From Pseudomonadota bacterium (GTDB lineage: Bacteria; Myxococcota_A; Polyangia; Polyangiales; Polyangiaceae): a stretch of DNA of 41,865 nucleotides. The notes under the pieces are model-generated. The model saw only the letters and a program-made list of their open reading frames with translations, was not told where the DNA came from and did no database searches. The position numbers and the translations under genes were made by a program. This document shows, piece after piece, positions 8,471 to 17,565 of the stretch; the stretch's first letter is position 1, and the number at the start of each line of letters is the position of its first letter. The stretch covers positions 1 to 41,865 of the forward strand of contig JAEYYX010000081.1 in NCBI GenBank assembly GCA_023428245.1, given 5' to 3'.

Positions 8471-9682
8471 ATGAAGATTGCGATCCGCAGTCATCTTTAT
8501 CCGCCCCTCGGTATCGGTGGAGCGGAGCGCTCCGTTCAGTACTTGGCCGAAGCTCTTGTTCATCGGGGCCATGACGTCCTCGTCATCACTTCGAATGCGG
8601 GATTGGGCACTCGGCGCGAGACCGTCCGGGGTGTTCGCGTGGTCCGTCTCGGCGCCGCCCCCGGATACGGCCCTGATATCTTCGATCGACCAACCCTCCA
8701 AAGAGCCCTGCTCCGTCGCCTGTTTCGACGATGGAAACCGAAATACCCAAAGCGGGTGCTTGAAGAGGTGCAGAAGTTTCAGGCGGACGTGGTCCACACC
8801 AACACGGGGGCCGCTCTGGTTGAAACGTGGCAGATATGTCGCGACGCGGGGTATGCGGTCGTCCACACACTGCGCAACCCGAATCTCCTCTGTGACCGCC
8901 GCATGTTTGCCGAGGGACGATCCTGCGAGCGCCAATGCGACAGATGTTCGGCTCGCCACGGCTCCAAGAGGAGAGGCTGTTCCATACCCCATGCGGTAGT
9001 AGGAATCAGCGACTTCATCCTCCAAAAACATCTCACACACGACTATTTCTCCGAGGTCCGGGTTCGGCGCGTAGTCCCGAATTCTTATGAGAGCTCGGCG
9101 CCACCGAACGCGGCAACCCATCCGCCGGATGGCTCTCGCGTTCGCTTCGGGTTCCTCGGCCGATTGCATCGCACCAAGGGCATCGAGGAGTTGCTCATTG
9201 GCATGCGTCAGCTCGAGATGGATGCGATTTTGCTCGTGGGTGGAACAGGAAACCCAGGCTACGTGAAGCGCCTTCGGGCCATGGCGGGCCCGAACGTGCA
9301 GTTTCTCGACTTCGTCGACAGTCAGGAATTCCTGCGAAAGATCGACATTCTCGTGGTCCCTTCTGTGTGGGAAGAACCTTTCGGTCGCGTCTATGCGGAG
9401 GCCATGTGCCATGGAAAGCCGATCGTCGGCTCAATTTACGGTGCGGGTCCGGAACTGGTGAAACCCGACGTAACGGGGTGGCTCTGTGATCCGCTCGACC
9501 CCGAGTCCCTGCTCGCGGCACTTCGCCGCGCCCAAGAAGACATCAAAGCGTTTGGCGCGGAAGAGCGTCTCCGCGAGAACTGCCTTTCGGCCGCAGCACG
9601 GTTCTCCCCGGACATCGTGGCGGCGCAGTACGAAGAAGTCTATGAAATGGCACGGAGCCAAGCCGGAGCCCTCCTATCCTAG
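8471..9682 (+). CDS. GT4-family glycosyltransferase
   Basis: 403 residues, two Rossmann-like halves, cytosolic. The N-terminal half has IRSHLYPPLGIGGAER with the glycine-rich loop near residue 15. The C-terminal half has FGFLGRLHRTKGIEELL near 227-242 and the EX7E motif of retaining GT4 enzymes (EEPFGRVYAEA, E302 and E310), followed by GKPIVGS and GAGPELV. A cluster of five Cys at 141-170 (C141, C152, C156, C159, C170) sits between the halves and may be a small metal-binding insert, which is known in some GT4 enzymes. The frame is open upstream to 8144, but that part is antisense to the acyltransferase. The ATG chosen gives a canonical N-terminus; an in-frame ATG at 8459 is also possible. Confidence 0.88.
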   Translation: MKIAIRSHLYPPLGIGGAERSVQYLAEALVHRGHDVLVITSNAGLGTRRETVRGVRVVRLGAAPGYGPDIFDRPTLQRALLRRLFRRWKPKYPKRVLEEVQKFQADVVHTNTGAALVETWQICRDAGYAVVHTLRNPNLLCDRRMFAEGRSCERQCDRCSARHGSKRRGCSIPHAVVGISDFILQKHLTHDYFSEVRVRRVVPNSYESSAPPNAATHPPDGSRVRFGFLGRLHRTKGIEELLIGMRQLEMDAILLVGGTGNPGYVKRLRAMAGPNVQFLDFVDSQEFLRKIDILVVPSVWEEPFGRVYAEAMCHGKPIVGSIYGAGPELVKPDVTGWLCDPLDPESLLAALRRAQEDIKAFGAEERLRENCLSAAARFSPDIVAAQYEEVYEMARSQAGALLS

Positions 9683-9907
9683 CCTGCGCCCGGCAGCACG
9701 CTTCCGCACGTCGTCTTCTCCCCCTGACCTATCCCGCCCTGATTCGTCTGTTTCGGGGACATCTCGAGACAGCGCCTATGGTTGGTTGTTTGTTAGACAC
9801 TGGCCGCTCGAGTTGCGGGAGAACCGAACGAAAACAACATCCTCGTTTGACCTGAGATTGCGGTGATAGTCGTCCTTCCAAGAAATCGGAATGTATCGTA
9901 GCCTCCC

Positions 9908-12472
9908 GTGCCCGTGGAAGCCGCGCTTTTCGCAATCGTCTCCCCTCTCCAGTATATCAACGCGCTAGAGGCAATCCATTCGTTCGGCTTGAAGCCGGAG
10001 CAGTGTTACTTGGCGATTGGTGAGTCGCGAAAGCTCCAAGCAACCGGACGGCAGCTGGAGAGCATTCTTGACCGAGGCTTGTGGCGCCAGGTTCAATCGA
10101 TCTCCGGCCTTCCTGTAGCGAAGGGCTTGTTCCGACTGCATTCCGAGCTGCGCTATCTCAGAGGAGCTCGTGAGTACGCCCTCGGGGCGAACAAACTCAT
10201 CGAACAAGCAAGGGCAGAGTTCGGGAAGATCGGCTGGCTCTTCCTGGGCGACTACCGTCCCTCCAACTTCCGTCACTTCCTCGCCAGTGTTCCCGAGGCC
10301 GAGCACTGGCTTTTGGATGATGGCTCGGTGACTCACCAAGTAGTCCGTTTCCGGAAGGACCCCCACTCTCCGAACCTGTTCGCAAAGCCCTTTGCCAGGG
10401 CGTCTCGCCTCGTGCGACTGCGGTCCAAGATCAGTGGTCTGAAGTTCTCTGACCCCGGACAGCTAGGATTTTTTAGCTGCTACGACATCGAGGTCGCGCC
10501 GCAAGATCGCCTCCGGGCGAACTCGTACGAGTACTACCGACAATGTTATCCGACGATGCGGCAAGTCGACGAGATCTGGGTTCTCGGCTCCAATCACTCG
10601 GAGAACCGTTTTACCTCCGAAGGGCGATACCTAGCGCTTCTCGAGAGGATTCGAGACTTCTACGCCGGAGAGCCCGTGGTCTATCTGCCCCATCGAGGCG
10701 AAAGCGAGGCCAAGCTGGAGCGCGTAACAGAACTCGGCTTCACGCTGCGCGGCTACGACTTGCCTATTGAGATTGTTGTCGGAAAGCGCGGCGAATATCC
10801 ACGCGTTCTCGCTGGAATTGCGTCCTCCGCAATTGACAATCTCTCCGTGATCCTAGGAGACCGTCTGAAAGTTCACCTCATTCGTGTCGAACCGGGATAC
10901 TCTGAGAAAGAACGATGGAAGCACCTCCGCGACGTGATCGAGTATCACCAGAGGAACGTGCATGGCATCACTCTGGAGTGGCCCGAGTCTGAGGCCGGCT
11001 ACTTCAACGGTCGAGGAATCGACTACCGCATCCACCACTGCTCCGATCCAAGTTCCATTGCCTCACAAGGTTCCTTCCGCCAGCGCTCCGGTCTGCTCGG
11101 CGGCACCTGGGAGGGTACGCTCCAAGTTGATGGCGACGCACGCCAAGTGAGTTTCCGCCCCTCACACCGTTTGAAAGAGAGGCCCTGGCAGGTCGGACAG
11201 TGGGTTCGGATCCGTTCCCCCGCCACGGGGCAGCAGTTTTCCGCTCAAATCGACGAAGTCCAGGTTTCCGGCGAGGTGCTGGCAACAGCGTCCGAAGATG
11301 TGACCCTCAACAGCCCCGCCCCTGTCTCCGTCACACTGATGGGGCCGCGCTTGGAGTGGGACGCGACGCGACGCCCGGTAGGGCTCTTGATCGAACCAGG
11401 GTCCACCAATCTCCTCCGGTCGACACGAACGATTGCGGCTCCCCATTGGCAATCCGTAGGGCTTGAGCCGGTGCACCCAGAACATGCCACGACTCCGCTG
11501 CTCCGGGCCCCCGACGGCGAGAAGACCGCCGCGTTCATCAAGCTCGACCGCTCCCACGGTGAACACCTTCTCTTTCAGCGCGTCGGTCGCTCCGAAGGAG
11601 GCCCTCTGACCTTCAGTGTCTACCTGAGTGCCGGCGGCATCAACGAAGTTGAACTGGCCATCACTCACCTGGCCTCTGGCACGACTCTGCGTAGAACTTT
11701 TTTCCTCACGCAGTCCGCCGGCGGAGTCGCTGAGACTCCCAGCGGGCCCCCCCAAACGTCAATCTCAACGATGTCCGCTGCGCCTCAAGTGACCGATCTC
11801 TGGAGGCGCTGCGCGCTATCCGGGGCGCAGCCCGCTGGCGAGATTGCCGCGAGTATTCACCTGAAGTTTGCCGACCAAGACCGTTATCCCGGCGACGGTT
11901 GCTCCGGTTTGTATGTGTGGGGACCGCAGCTCGAGCCGAATCCCCAGGTGACGTCATACGTTCCTTGTGATGAGAGCCCCGGCGAACGAGAGCGCGACGA
12001 AGTCGTATTCGATACCAGCGGGGGCAATGAATGCGCGCTCATCGAGCTCAGCCTCCCAAAAGCGGATCAACCGGTTTCATTGCTCACTGTGAACGGGGGG
12101 CGCCTTGAGGTCGACCCGAGCCACCTTCGTCTGCGCTTTCGGCACGGGAGCAACGTGTACGAGGGGTCCGCCCCCCCCCTGACCGCCCGCGAACCTTTCG
12201 TGCTAGGTGTTCAGAAGCGAGGAAGCGACCTCTGGCTGTCCGTCAATGGTTCGGAGCCCCTGAAGGTCCGTGGGCTGGGTAGCCTTCCCATCGACGTGCG
12301 CGCTGTTGGCGGCCCTCTCCATCTCAGACGGAGCCTTTCACTCCCCCCCCTCGCTCTCGAGACTGCATTCGCTGCGGTCTGTAGCCTGGATTCCTTCTCG
12401 AAACTGGCGCGTCCCTCATCCTACGTATCGGACGACCTCGCCCAGGATACAAAGGATACGCCTGCCTCATGA
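9908..12472 (+). CDS. Fusion of a GT52-like sialyltransferase with a phage-tail-type carbohydrate-binding module
   Basis: 854 residues in one frame. Residues 1-350 resemble GT52 (LPS sialyltransferase) proteins: a start of the form FAIVSPLQYINALEAI, HWLLDDGS at 133-140 (the D/E-D/E-G motif of bacterial sialyltransferases), VYLPHRGESEAKL at 258-270 and IASSAIDNL at 304-312. The HP motif is PHR here. Residues 385-690 look like a phage tail or virion module: GLLIEPGSTNLLRS at 492-505, PDGEKTAAF at 535-543, TFSVYLSAGG at 568-577, WRRCALSG at 632-639 and GLYVWGPQLE at 667-676 with TSYVPC at 682-687. Residues 690-820 have a lectin-like beta pattern. I know no described enzyme with this layout. The start is GTG without a clear ribosome-binding site; the 225 bases upstream show nothing decisive. 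The gene contains C7, C9 and C8 tracts. Confidence 0.7.
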   Translation: MPVEAALFAIVSPLQYINALEAIHSFGLKPEQCYLAIGESRKLQATGRQLESILDRGLWRQVQSISGLPVAKGLFRLHSELRYLRGAREYALGANKLIEQARAEFGKIGWLFLGDYRPSNFRHFLASVPEAEHWLLDDGSVTHQVVRFRKDPHSPNLFAKPFARASRLVRLRSKISGLKFSDPGQLGFFSCYDIEVAPQDRLRANSYEYYRQCYPTMRQVDEIWVLGSNHSENRFTSEGRYLALLERIRDFYAGEPVVYLPHRGESEAKLERVTELGFTLRGYDLPIEIVVGKRGEYPRVLAGIASSAIDNLSVILGDRLKVHLIRVEPGYSEKERWKHLRDVIEYHQRNVHGITLEWPESEAGYFNGRGIDYRIHHCSDPSSIASQGSFRQRSGLLGGTWEGTLQVDGDARQVSFRPSHRLKERPWQVGQWVRIRSPATGQQFSAQIDEVQVSGEVLATASEDVTLNSPAPVSVTLMGPRLEWDATRRPVGLLIEPGSTNLLRSTRTIAAPHWQSVGLEPVHPEHATTPLLRAPDGEKTAAFIKLDRSHGEHLLFQRVGRSEGGPLTFSVYLSAGGINEVELAITHLASGTTLRRTFFLTQSAGGVAETPSGPPQTSISTMSAAPQVTDLWRRCALSGAQPAGEIAASIHLKFADQDRYPGDGCSGLYVWGPQLEPNPQVTSYVPCDESPGERERDEVVFDTSGGNECALIELSLPKADQPVSLLTVNGGRLEVDPSHLRLRFRHGSNVYEGSAPPLTAREPFVLGVQKRGSDLWLSVNGSEPLKVRGLGSLPIDVRAVGGPLHLRRSLSLPPLALETAFAAVCSLDSFSKLARPSSYVSDDLAQDTKDTPAS
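11747..12360 (+). repeat. Three poly-C tracts inside the sialyltransferase/phage-module gene
   Basis: Runs of C lie at 11747-11753 (C7), 12171-12179 (C9) and 12353-12360 (C8), all in the 3' third of one gene. A one-base slip at any of them would change the frame in the C-terminal module and leave the glycosyltransferase part (before 10960) intact. Such tracts are known contingency switches in surface-glycan genes of Neisseria and Campylobacter. Whether they slip here cannot be told from one sequence. Confidence 0.5.
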
Positions 12473-12486
12473 CACCGCAGGTATGG

Positions 12487-12501
12487 CGCGGCATTGCCGC
12501 G
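12487..12501 (+). terminator. Weak hairpin after the sialyltransferase fusion gene
   Basis: CGCGGC, a three-base loop and GCCGCG form a 6-bp GC stem 14 bases after the stop codon. No T-run follows, so it is a poor intrinsic terminator. The rest of the gap to 12762 has a T7 run at 12574-12580 and no supported gene. The small open frames there show no recognisable product. Confidence 0.25.
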
Positions 12502-12762
12502 ACGCCGGAAAGGCCCAGACGGCGCAGTCGGGACAGAGTCGCAGCGCCCTCAGCCTACGTGGAATGCCTTGAGTTTTTTTGGCCAGACGAATCGGGGAAT
12601 CGAGTCGGACCGTACTTCCGCAGCGAGAGCGCACCCCGATGGCCGCGGGCGGCGAGGCGGTCGGCATTGTACGAGCCGCGTGGAGGTTGCTACGCATGAA
12701 GTCGCAGAACTTTCCCACAGTCGAAAGTCTAAACGAGTGACCAGAGTCCTAAGTTCTGAATC

Positions 12763-14622
12763 ATGATCTTCCCGGACGTCATTCGCGCGCTGTGGCGGAT
12801 GCTGGAGCCCCGCAGAAGGGTCTACTTCTCGATCCTGATCGTTCTCCTTTTTGTCGTCGGGCTATTCGAGATGGGGGGCATGATGATCATTTTTGGCTTC
12901 ATTCGAGGACTTCACGTCAATCCCGAATCTCTCAAGCGCGGTGGAGCACTGGCGCGGTCCATCGAGTGGTACTTCGACAGTTCATTGAGCGACATCGAAT
13001 ACGCCACCTACGGTGGGGCCCTTGTCGTTCTGGCTCTTCTCGCAAAGAACACCCTCTCGCTCATTGTTCGCTATCACAACACACGCTTCCTCGCGAATCT
13101 CAACCAAAGAGTCGGCCTCCAGCTCTTCGCAGCACTTGCCACACTGCCGTACGAACAGGCCATTCGCTCAGGACTGCAGGACCTCGAGGACCGCTTGCAG
13201 TCTACGCTTGGACTCCTGAACTCCTGCTTTCGTCACGCGACCCAGATCGTCGCGAGCGGAGCCGTCCTGACGACGATCCTCGCCCTACTCGCATACATTG
13301 ATCCGCGTTTGACGGCGGTGTTCGTGACCTTGTTCGGAGTTTTCGGTCTTGCTCAGAACCGTTACCTGAACCGAAAGCTCAAAGCGCTTGCCAACGCTGA
13401 GAAGCAAGCTAGCTCCGCCGCACACGCACATCTCGCGGACACATTTGGTGGCCTCGTAGAAGCTCGCCTCCGGGACAGGGTTTCCTACTTCCAGAAGCTC
13501 TACGGAAAGGCACTCGGCGTTCAAATGCGATCAAGCCGAAAACTCGCCGCTTGGTCACGCGTCCCCGGTTCGGCGAATGAGATGCTCCTCATATCCGCAA
13601 TTGTCCTTGCTGTGCTCGTGATGGCGTTACGCGGGGCCTCGATCGAAGCAAATTTGCCAGTTTTTGCGGCTTTCGGGTTCGCTGGTATGCGGTCGGTCAG
13701 CGCCATCGCGTCTATCACGAAGAGTTTTCAATACCTGACCACCAAAGCCTCCCGATTCCGAAAGGTGGTCCGGGAGTTGGAGCGGCTCGCTCCCGCGGCC
13801 CTCGGCTCCGCGAACACGGATGTGCCCTCCTACTATGCGGGAGAAAAGCCGCTCCCCGATGGGCGAGACGGGCGCCTCCGGAAGCATGTCGAGCTGAAAA
13901 AGGTTACCTTTCGATACCCGGGCACTAAGCGTCGCGCGCTCGACCGGGTGTCCCTGAAGATCAAGAGAGGTCAGTTCGCGTCCTTCTGCGGTCCTTCCGG
14001 CAGTGGAAAGTCCACACTCGTCATGGTGCTCGTGGGCCTGCTTCGACCCAATCAAGGAGAAGTTCTCTGTGATGACTGGAACGTTTTTGACCACGTCCGT
14101 GCCTGGCAAAGGACTATCGGGTACGTGGGGCAATCCGCATACCTATCGGCCTCGACGATCAGGGAGAACGTCGCGTTCGGCCTGGCATCGGAGGAAATCG
14201 ACGACGCGCGGCTCTGGAATGCCCTAGACCTAGCCGCAGCCCGCAACTTCGTGGAGCAGCTACCTGAGGGTCTCGATACCCGTCTCAGCGCCGAGGGCGG
14301 TGGTCTCTCGGGGGGCCAGAGACAACGACTCTTGATCGCTCGCGCCCTGTATCACGACCCCGACATCGTTGTCTTCGACGAAGCAACAGCGGCGCTCGAC
14401 AACGTGACCGAACGGGAGATCACCGAAGCCGCTGTCCGCCTCAGCCGAACCAAGACCGTCATTTGTGTAGCGCACAGATTGTCGACGATTGAACGAAGCG
14501 ATGTCATCTACGTCATGGACGAAGGCCGAATCGTCGGTAAAGGCACGTACGAACAGCTGCTGGCAACAAGCGAATGCTTTCGTCGTCTTGCCATGCCCCC
14601 CACAAAAGACGGTGACCCATGA
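12763..14622 (+). CDS. ABC exporter (permease plus ATPase), PglK-type lipid-linked glycan flippase
   Basis: 619 residues. The N-terminal half has about six membrane helices, the first near residues 21-45. The C-terminal half is a complete nucleotide-binding domain: Walker A GPSGSGKST near 410-418, Q-loop YVGQSAYL, signature LSGGQRQRLLIARAL near 515, Walker B IVVFDEATAALD near 535-546 and H-loop CVAHRLST near 568. The size and layout are those of PglK/MsbA-like exporters that flip lipid-linked oligosaccharides. With no Wzx/Wzy pair in the window, this is the best candidate for moving the locus's product across the inner membrane (inference). It overlaps the methyltransferase gene by 4 nt (ATGA), so the two are translationally coupled. 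Confidence 0.88.
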   Translation: MIFPDVIRALWRMLEPRRRVYFSILIVLLFVVGLFEMGGMMIIFGFIRGLHVNPESLKRGGALARSIEWYFDSSLSDIEYATYGGALVVLALLAKNTLSLIVRYHNTRFLANLNQRVGLQLFAALATLPYEQAIRSGLQDLEDRLQSTLGLLNSCFRHATQIVASGAVLTTILALLAYIDPRLTAVFVTLFGVFGLAQNRYLNRKLKALANAEKQASSAAHAHLADTFGGLVEARLRDRVSYFQKLYGKALGVQMRSSRKLAAWSRVPGSANEMLLISAIVLAVLVMALRGASIEANLPVFAAFGFAGMRSVSAIASITKSFQYLTTKASRFRKVVRELERLAPAALGSANTDVPSYYAGEKPLPDGRDGRLRKHVELKKVTFRYPGTKRRALDRVSLKIKRGQFASFCGPSGSGKSTLVMVLVGLLRPNQGEVLCDDWNVFDHVRAWQRTIGYVGQSAYLSASTIRENVAFGLASEEIDDARLWNALDLAAARNFVEQLPEGLDTRLSAEGGGLSGGQRQRLLIARALYHDPDIVVFDEATAALDNVTEREITEAAVRLSRTKTVICVAHRLSTIERSDVIYVMDEGRIVGKGTYEQLLATSECFRRLAMPPTKDGDP

Positions 14623-15422
14623 CATCGCGAAATCTGAACATCGGACCGGGCGGTGGATGGAAGCGCGGCGGATGGCTCACGGTGGACTACTACCACGAGG
14701 CCGACGTTGTCCTGGATCTGCGGACTTCGCCTCAACTGCCGCTGCCCTCACATGCGTTTGACAAAGTCTTCTGTTCTCACGTGATTGAGCATCTCCCCGA
14801 CGACGCCGTTCGCTCCCTCCTCTGCGAGATTCATCGGCTCCTCCGCTACAATGGCATTGTTCGGCTCAGCTGCCCTGACGCTGCTCGCGCTGTCGCAGAC
14901 TATCGCGCCACGGGAGACTGCGATCCCCAGAACGAGATCGTTTCAAAGTCAGCGAGACACGCACCCGGTCATTTGAGATTGCTCAACATATTCGCTTCCT
15001 TCCAAGCGCCCTCCTATCGCGGGCGTACAAATTCGGCCAACGGATACTCGGGCGGTCCTATCGTCGCGAAGGCGAAGGTCGATGAAAAGTTGAGCCAGAG
15101 TTCGCTCACGGAGTTCGCACGCTGGTGCCGACGCCTCATCCCAACTGAAGCGAGCTACACTGCGCACATCAACGCTTTCTGGGCTCAGAAGCTCCGGCGG
15201 ATGCTCGCCGAAGCCGGCTTCGTATCGATTCGCCGCTCCGAGTTCCAAAAAAGTGCGGATCCCGAGCTTCGAAGCGAAGGATTCGACGGTCGCCCACACA
15301 TGTCACTTTTCATGGAGGCACGCGCTCGCACCCGCTCTAAGTGGCTTCGCTGGAAGTGGGATCGACTTTGCGCCCGCGTCCGTGCCTTGAGACCCCCCGC
15401 AGTGAGACACCCCTCCTCGTAG
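14619..15422 (+). CDS. Class I SAM-dependent methyltransferase, probably glycan-modifying
   Basis: 267 residues. It starts with a short-loop SAM site (LNIGPGGGWKRGGWLTVDYY), then an acidic second strand (DVVLDL), FDKVFCSHVIEHLPDD in the position of the Methyltransf_11 motif, and LLRYNGIVRLSCPD as the fourth strand. The C-terminal 100 residues carry a basic, Trp-rich tail (TRSKWLRWKWDRL) that may touch the membrane or nucleic acid. The gene starts inside the ABC gene's stop codon and lies 30 nt before the acyltransferase, which suggests it methylates the same glycan or its lipid-linked precursor. The target atom is unknown. Confidence 0.75.
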   Translation: MTSRNLNIGPGGGWKRGGWLTVDYYHEADVVLDLRTSPQLPLPSHAFDKVFCSHVIEHLPDDAVRSLLCEIHRLLRYNGIVRLSCPDAARAVADYRATGDCDPQNEIVSKSARHAPGHLRLLNIFASFQAPSYRGRTNSANGYSGGPIVAKAKVDEKLSQSSLTEFARWCRRLIPTEASYTAHINAFWAQKLRRMLAEAGFVSIRRSEFQKSADPELRSEGFDGRPHMSLFMEARARTRSKWLRWKWDRLCARVRALRPPAVRHPSS

Positions 15423-15452
15423 CTTCCAGCACCTGAAGGCGCAGAGCTTCCA

Positions 15453-17552
15453 ATGAAAGCTGAAAACACCGACGTGCCAGCCTCCCATGCGATCACCTCA
15501 TCCGGGCTCCGTACCGACATCCAAGCGCTACGCGGCCTCGCTGTCCTGCTCGTCATAGCGTTTCACTATTTCCCCACAAAAGTTACAGGCGGCTACGTCG
15601 GGGTCGATGCGTTTCTTGCGATCTCGGGCTTTCTCATTACGAGCCATCTGAAGCGCGAGCTCGAGGTTCACGGCACCATTCGTCTCGCCCAGTTCTGGGC
15701 TCGTCGCCTGAGAAGACTTCTGCCAGCGGCGACGTTCGTACTCATCGCTACGCTAGTCGCGACGCGGTTCTTCTCTCCCAGCATGGAGTGGGATCGAACA
15801 GTTCGCGCGGTGACAGCGGCGGCCATCTATGTCTACAACTTTGTTCTTGCCGCAGACGCCACGGACTACTTCCAACACGACCTCCGCCCCTCCGCAGTCC
15901 AACATTTTTGGTCGCTCAATCTAGAGGAGCAATTCTACATCTTCTGGCCTCTCCTCCTCTTCTTTGCCTGGAAGGCCTGGGGCAAGAAGGGTCAGACTCG
16001 CGGCCTCGCCTTCGTCACCCTGGGACTCATGACGGCGAGCTTTGCTACTTCGGCGCTCCTTTCTCGCACCTACCCATCCGCCAGCTACTTTCTGCTGCCC
16101 GCCCGCATGTGGGAGTTCCTCGCGGGCGCCGCAACGGCGCTACTCGGATTGCAGTGGCCTGCGGGCCGGACCCACATTTATCTCCGGGGCGTCGGCTACG
16201 CCGGCCTTATACTTTCCGGATTGTTCCTGCCACAGGACCTCGCCTTCCCAGGTTGGATCGCGAGCATCCCTATCGTCGCCACGATCCTTGTTCTCGTCCC
16301 TGCCCCGTGCCACCCGAAAGAGGCCAAACGGCCACCCGTCCTCCGGCCACTCGCCATGGTGGGTGATCTTTCCTACAGCCTCTACCTCTGGCACTGGCCC
16401 CTCCTGGTGCTCTGTCGCAACCGTTTCGGCTTGAACCCTGAACCAATACCGCTCCTCATCACCGCGATTCTCACGACGGTAGCCGCATGGGTGACAAAAC
16501 GCTTCGTCGAAGATCAGTTCCGATTCACCGGGCCAGCTAGTGACAAGACCAGCCTACGGACCTACTCGCTCGCGATGGCGCTGACGGGATGCGTCGGCCT
16601 ATCGAGCTACGTTCTCTTCCTTGAATACAAATCGCTCCTCGATAGCTCCGATCGAACGCTCGCGACTGTTCTTGCCTCCAACGACCCCTGCCTCGGCGCC
16701 GCGGCTCGTAAGGGCCAAGGCCCATGCCCAGAGGACAAGACGAAGGACGTGATCGTCCCTCACCCGGTCCAAGCCGTCTCGGACGCATCGACGAGCTGTA
16801 GTCCGAGACCAAGCGACGACAACCCAGTCACCTGCTCGATCGGCGACAAGGAGACCCCTGTCACTCTCGCTCTCATCGGTGATTCGCACGCCGCCCACTT
16901 GATGCCTGGTTTGGACATCGCTGCACGCCAAGCCGACGTTCGAATCGTCACCTATATTAAGACGGGGTGCCGTTTCGGCGCCTTCAAGGAAGGGCCCCTG
17001 CGCCAGGGTAAGGCATGTCGGCGCTGGGCAAAAAAGGTTCGCTCGGCCCTCGCGAAGGATAAATCGATTGACGGCGTCGTGATGATGGAGCTGGCGTCGT
17101 GGGTAAAAAATGTCGCGGAACGACATAGCGTCGATTATCCCAATCTTCTTAATGAGGCCGCTGCTGCATATGCCGAGGAGATCGAGCGTTTGCCTTCTCA
17201 CATCCGACGCACCATCGTCATTCGCGACACGCCTCGTTCTGAGCCCGGAGTTCTGTCTTGCCTCGAGCGACTGACCCCCCGCGAGGCAGAGCTCGAGAGA
17301 GGAGCTTGCTCCGTTCCAAGATCACGCGCCCTCTTCGCAGATCCATTGGTGCTCGCCGCTGAGCGACAACCCGACGACGAGGCCGATGTCCTGGACCTCT
17401 CCCACGTGTTTTGTGGGAAGGAGCGTTGCCTCTCGGTGATAGGCAATGTGGTTGTCTTCAGAGATACGACACACCTCACCAAGACGTTCTCGCGTACCCT
17501 CGCCCCGCTCCTCGTCGAACCGCTCAGCACCCTCCGGCGTGAGCTCGGCTAA
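15453..17552 (+). CDS. OafA/YrhL-type membrane acyltransferase with C-terminal SGNH domain (rightward copy)
   Basis: 699 residues. The acyltransferase-3 membrane domain (about 20-395) has TDIQALRGLAVL, AFHYFP (His about 38), YVGVDAFLAISGFLI, FWARRLRRLLP and VQHFWSLNLEEQFYIFWP. The periplasmic SGNH domain has IGDSHAAHL with GDSH at about 476-479 and RDTTHL near 670. It is a clear paralogue of 6260-8329 in the opposite orientation, with the same domain boundaries. It closes a rightward run with the ABC and methyltransferase genes. The likely job is O-acetylation of a surface glycan, possibly the nonulosonate made by the neighbouring genes. It ends 13 nt from the convergent neuA-kdsC gene. Confidence 0.88.
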   Translation: MKAENTDVPASHAITSSGLRTDIQALRGLAVLLVIAFHYFPTKVTGGYVGVDAFLAISGFLITSHLKRELEVHGTIRLAQFWARRLRRLLPAATFVLIATLVATRFFSPSMEWDRTVRAVTAAAIYVYNFVLAADATDYFQHDLRPSAVQHFWSLNLEEQFYIFWPLLLFFAWKAWGKKGQTRGLAFVTLGLMTASFATSALLSRTYPSASYFLLPARMWEFLAGAATALLGLQWPAGRTHIYLRGVGYAGLILSGLFLPQDLAFPGWIASIPIVATILVLVPAPCHPKEAKRPPVLRPLAMVGDLSYSLYLWHWPLLVLCRNRFGLNPEPIPLLITAILTTVAAWVTKRFVEDQFRFTGPASDKTSLRTYSLAMALTGCVGLSSYVLFLEYKSLLDSSDRTLATVLASNDPCLGAAARKGQGPCPEDKTKDVIVPHPVQAVSDASTSCSPRPSDDNPVTCSIGDKETPVTLALIGDSHAAHLMPGLDIAARQADVRIVTYIKTGCRFGAFKEGPLRQGKACRRWAKKVRSALAKDKSIDGVVMMELASWVKNVAERHSVDYPNLLNEAAAAYAEEIERLPSHIRRTIVIRDTPRSEPGVLSCLERLTPREAELERGACSVPRSRALFADPLVLAAERQPDDEADVLDLSHVFCGKERCLSVIGNVVVFRDTTHLTKTFSRTLAPLLVEPLSTLRRELG

Positions 17553-17565
17553 CGAATCCGTCCTC

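Noticed and set aside
12467..12762. Small open frames on both strands between the sialyltransferase fusion and the ABC gene
   Set aside because: They overlap each other, lack ribosome-binding sites and encode Arg-rich sequence without motifs.
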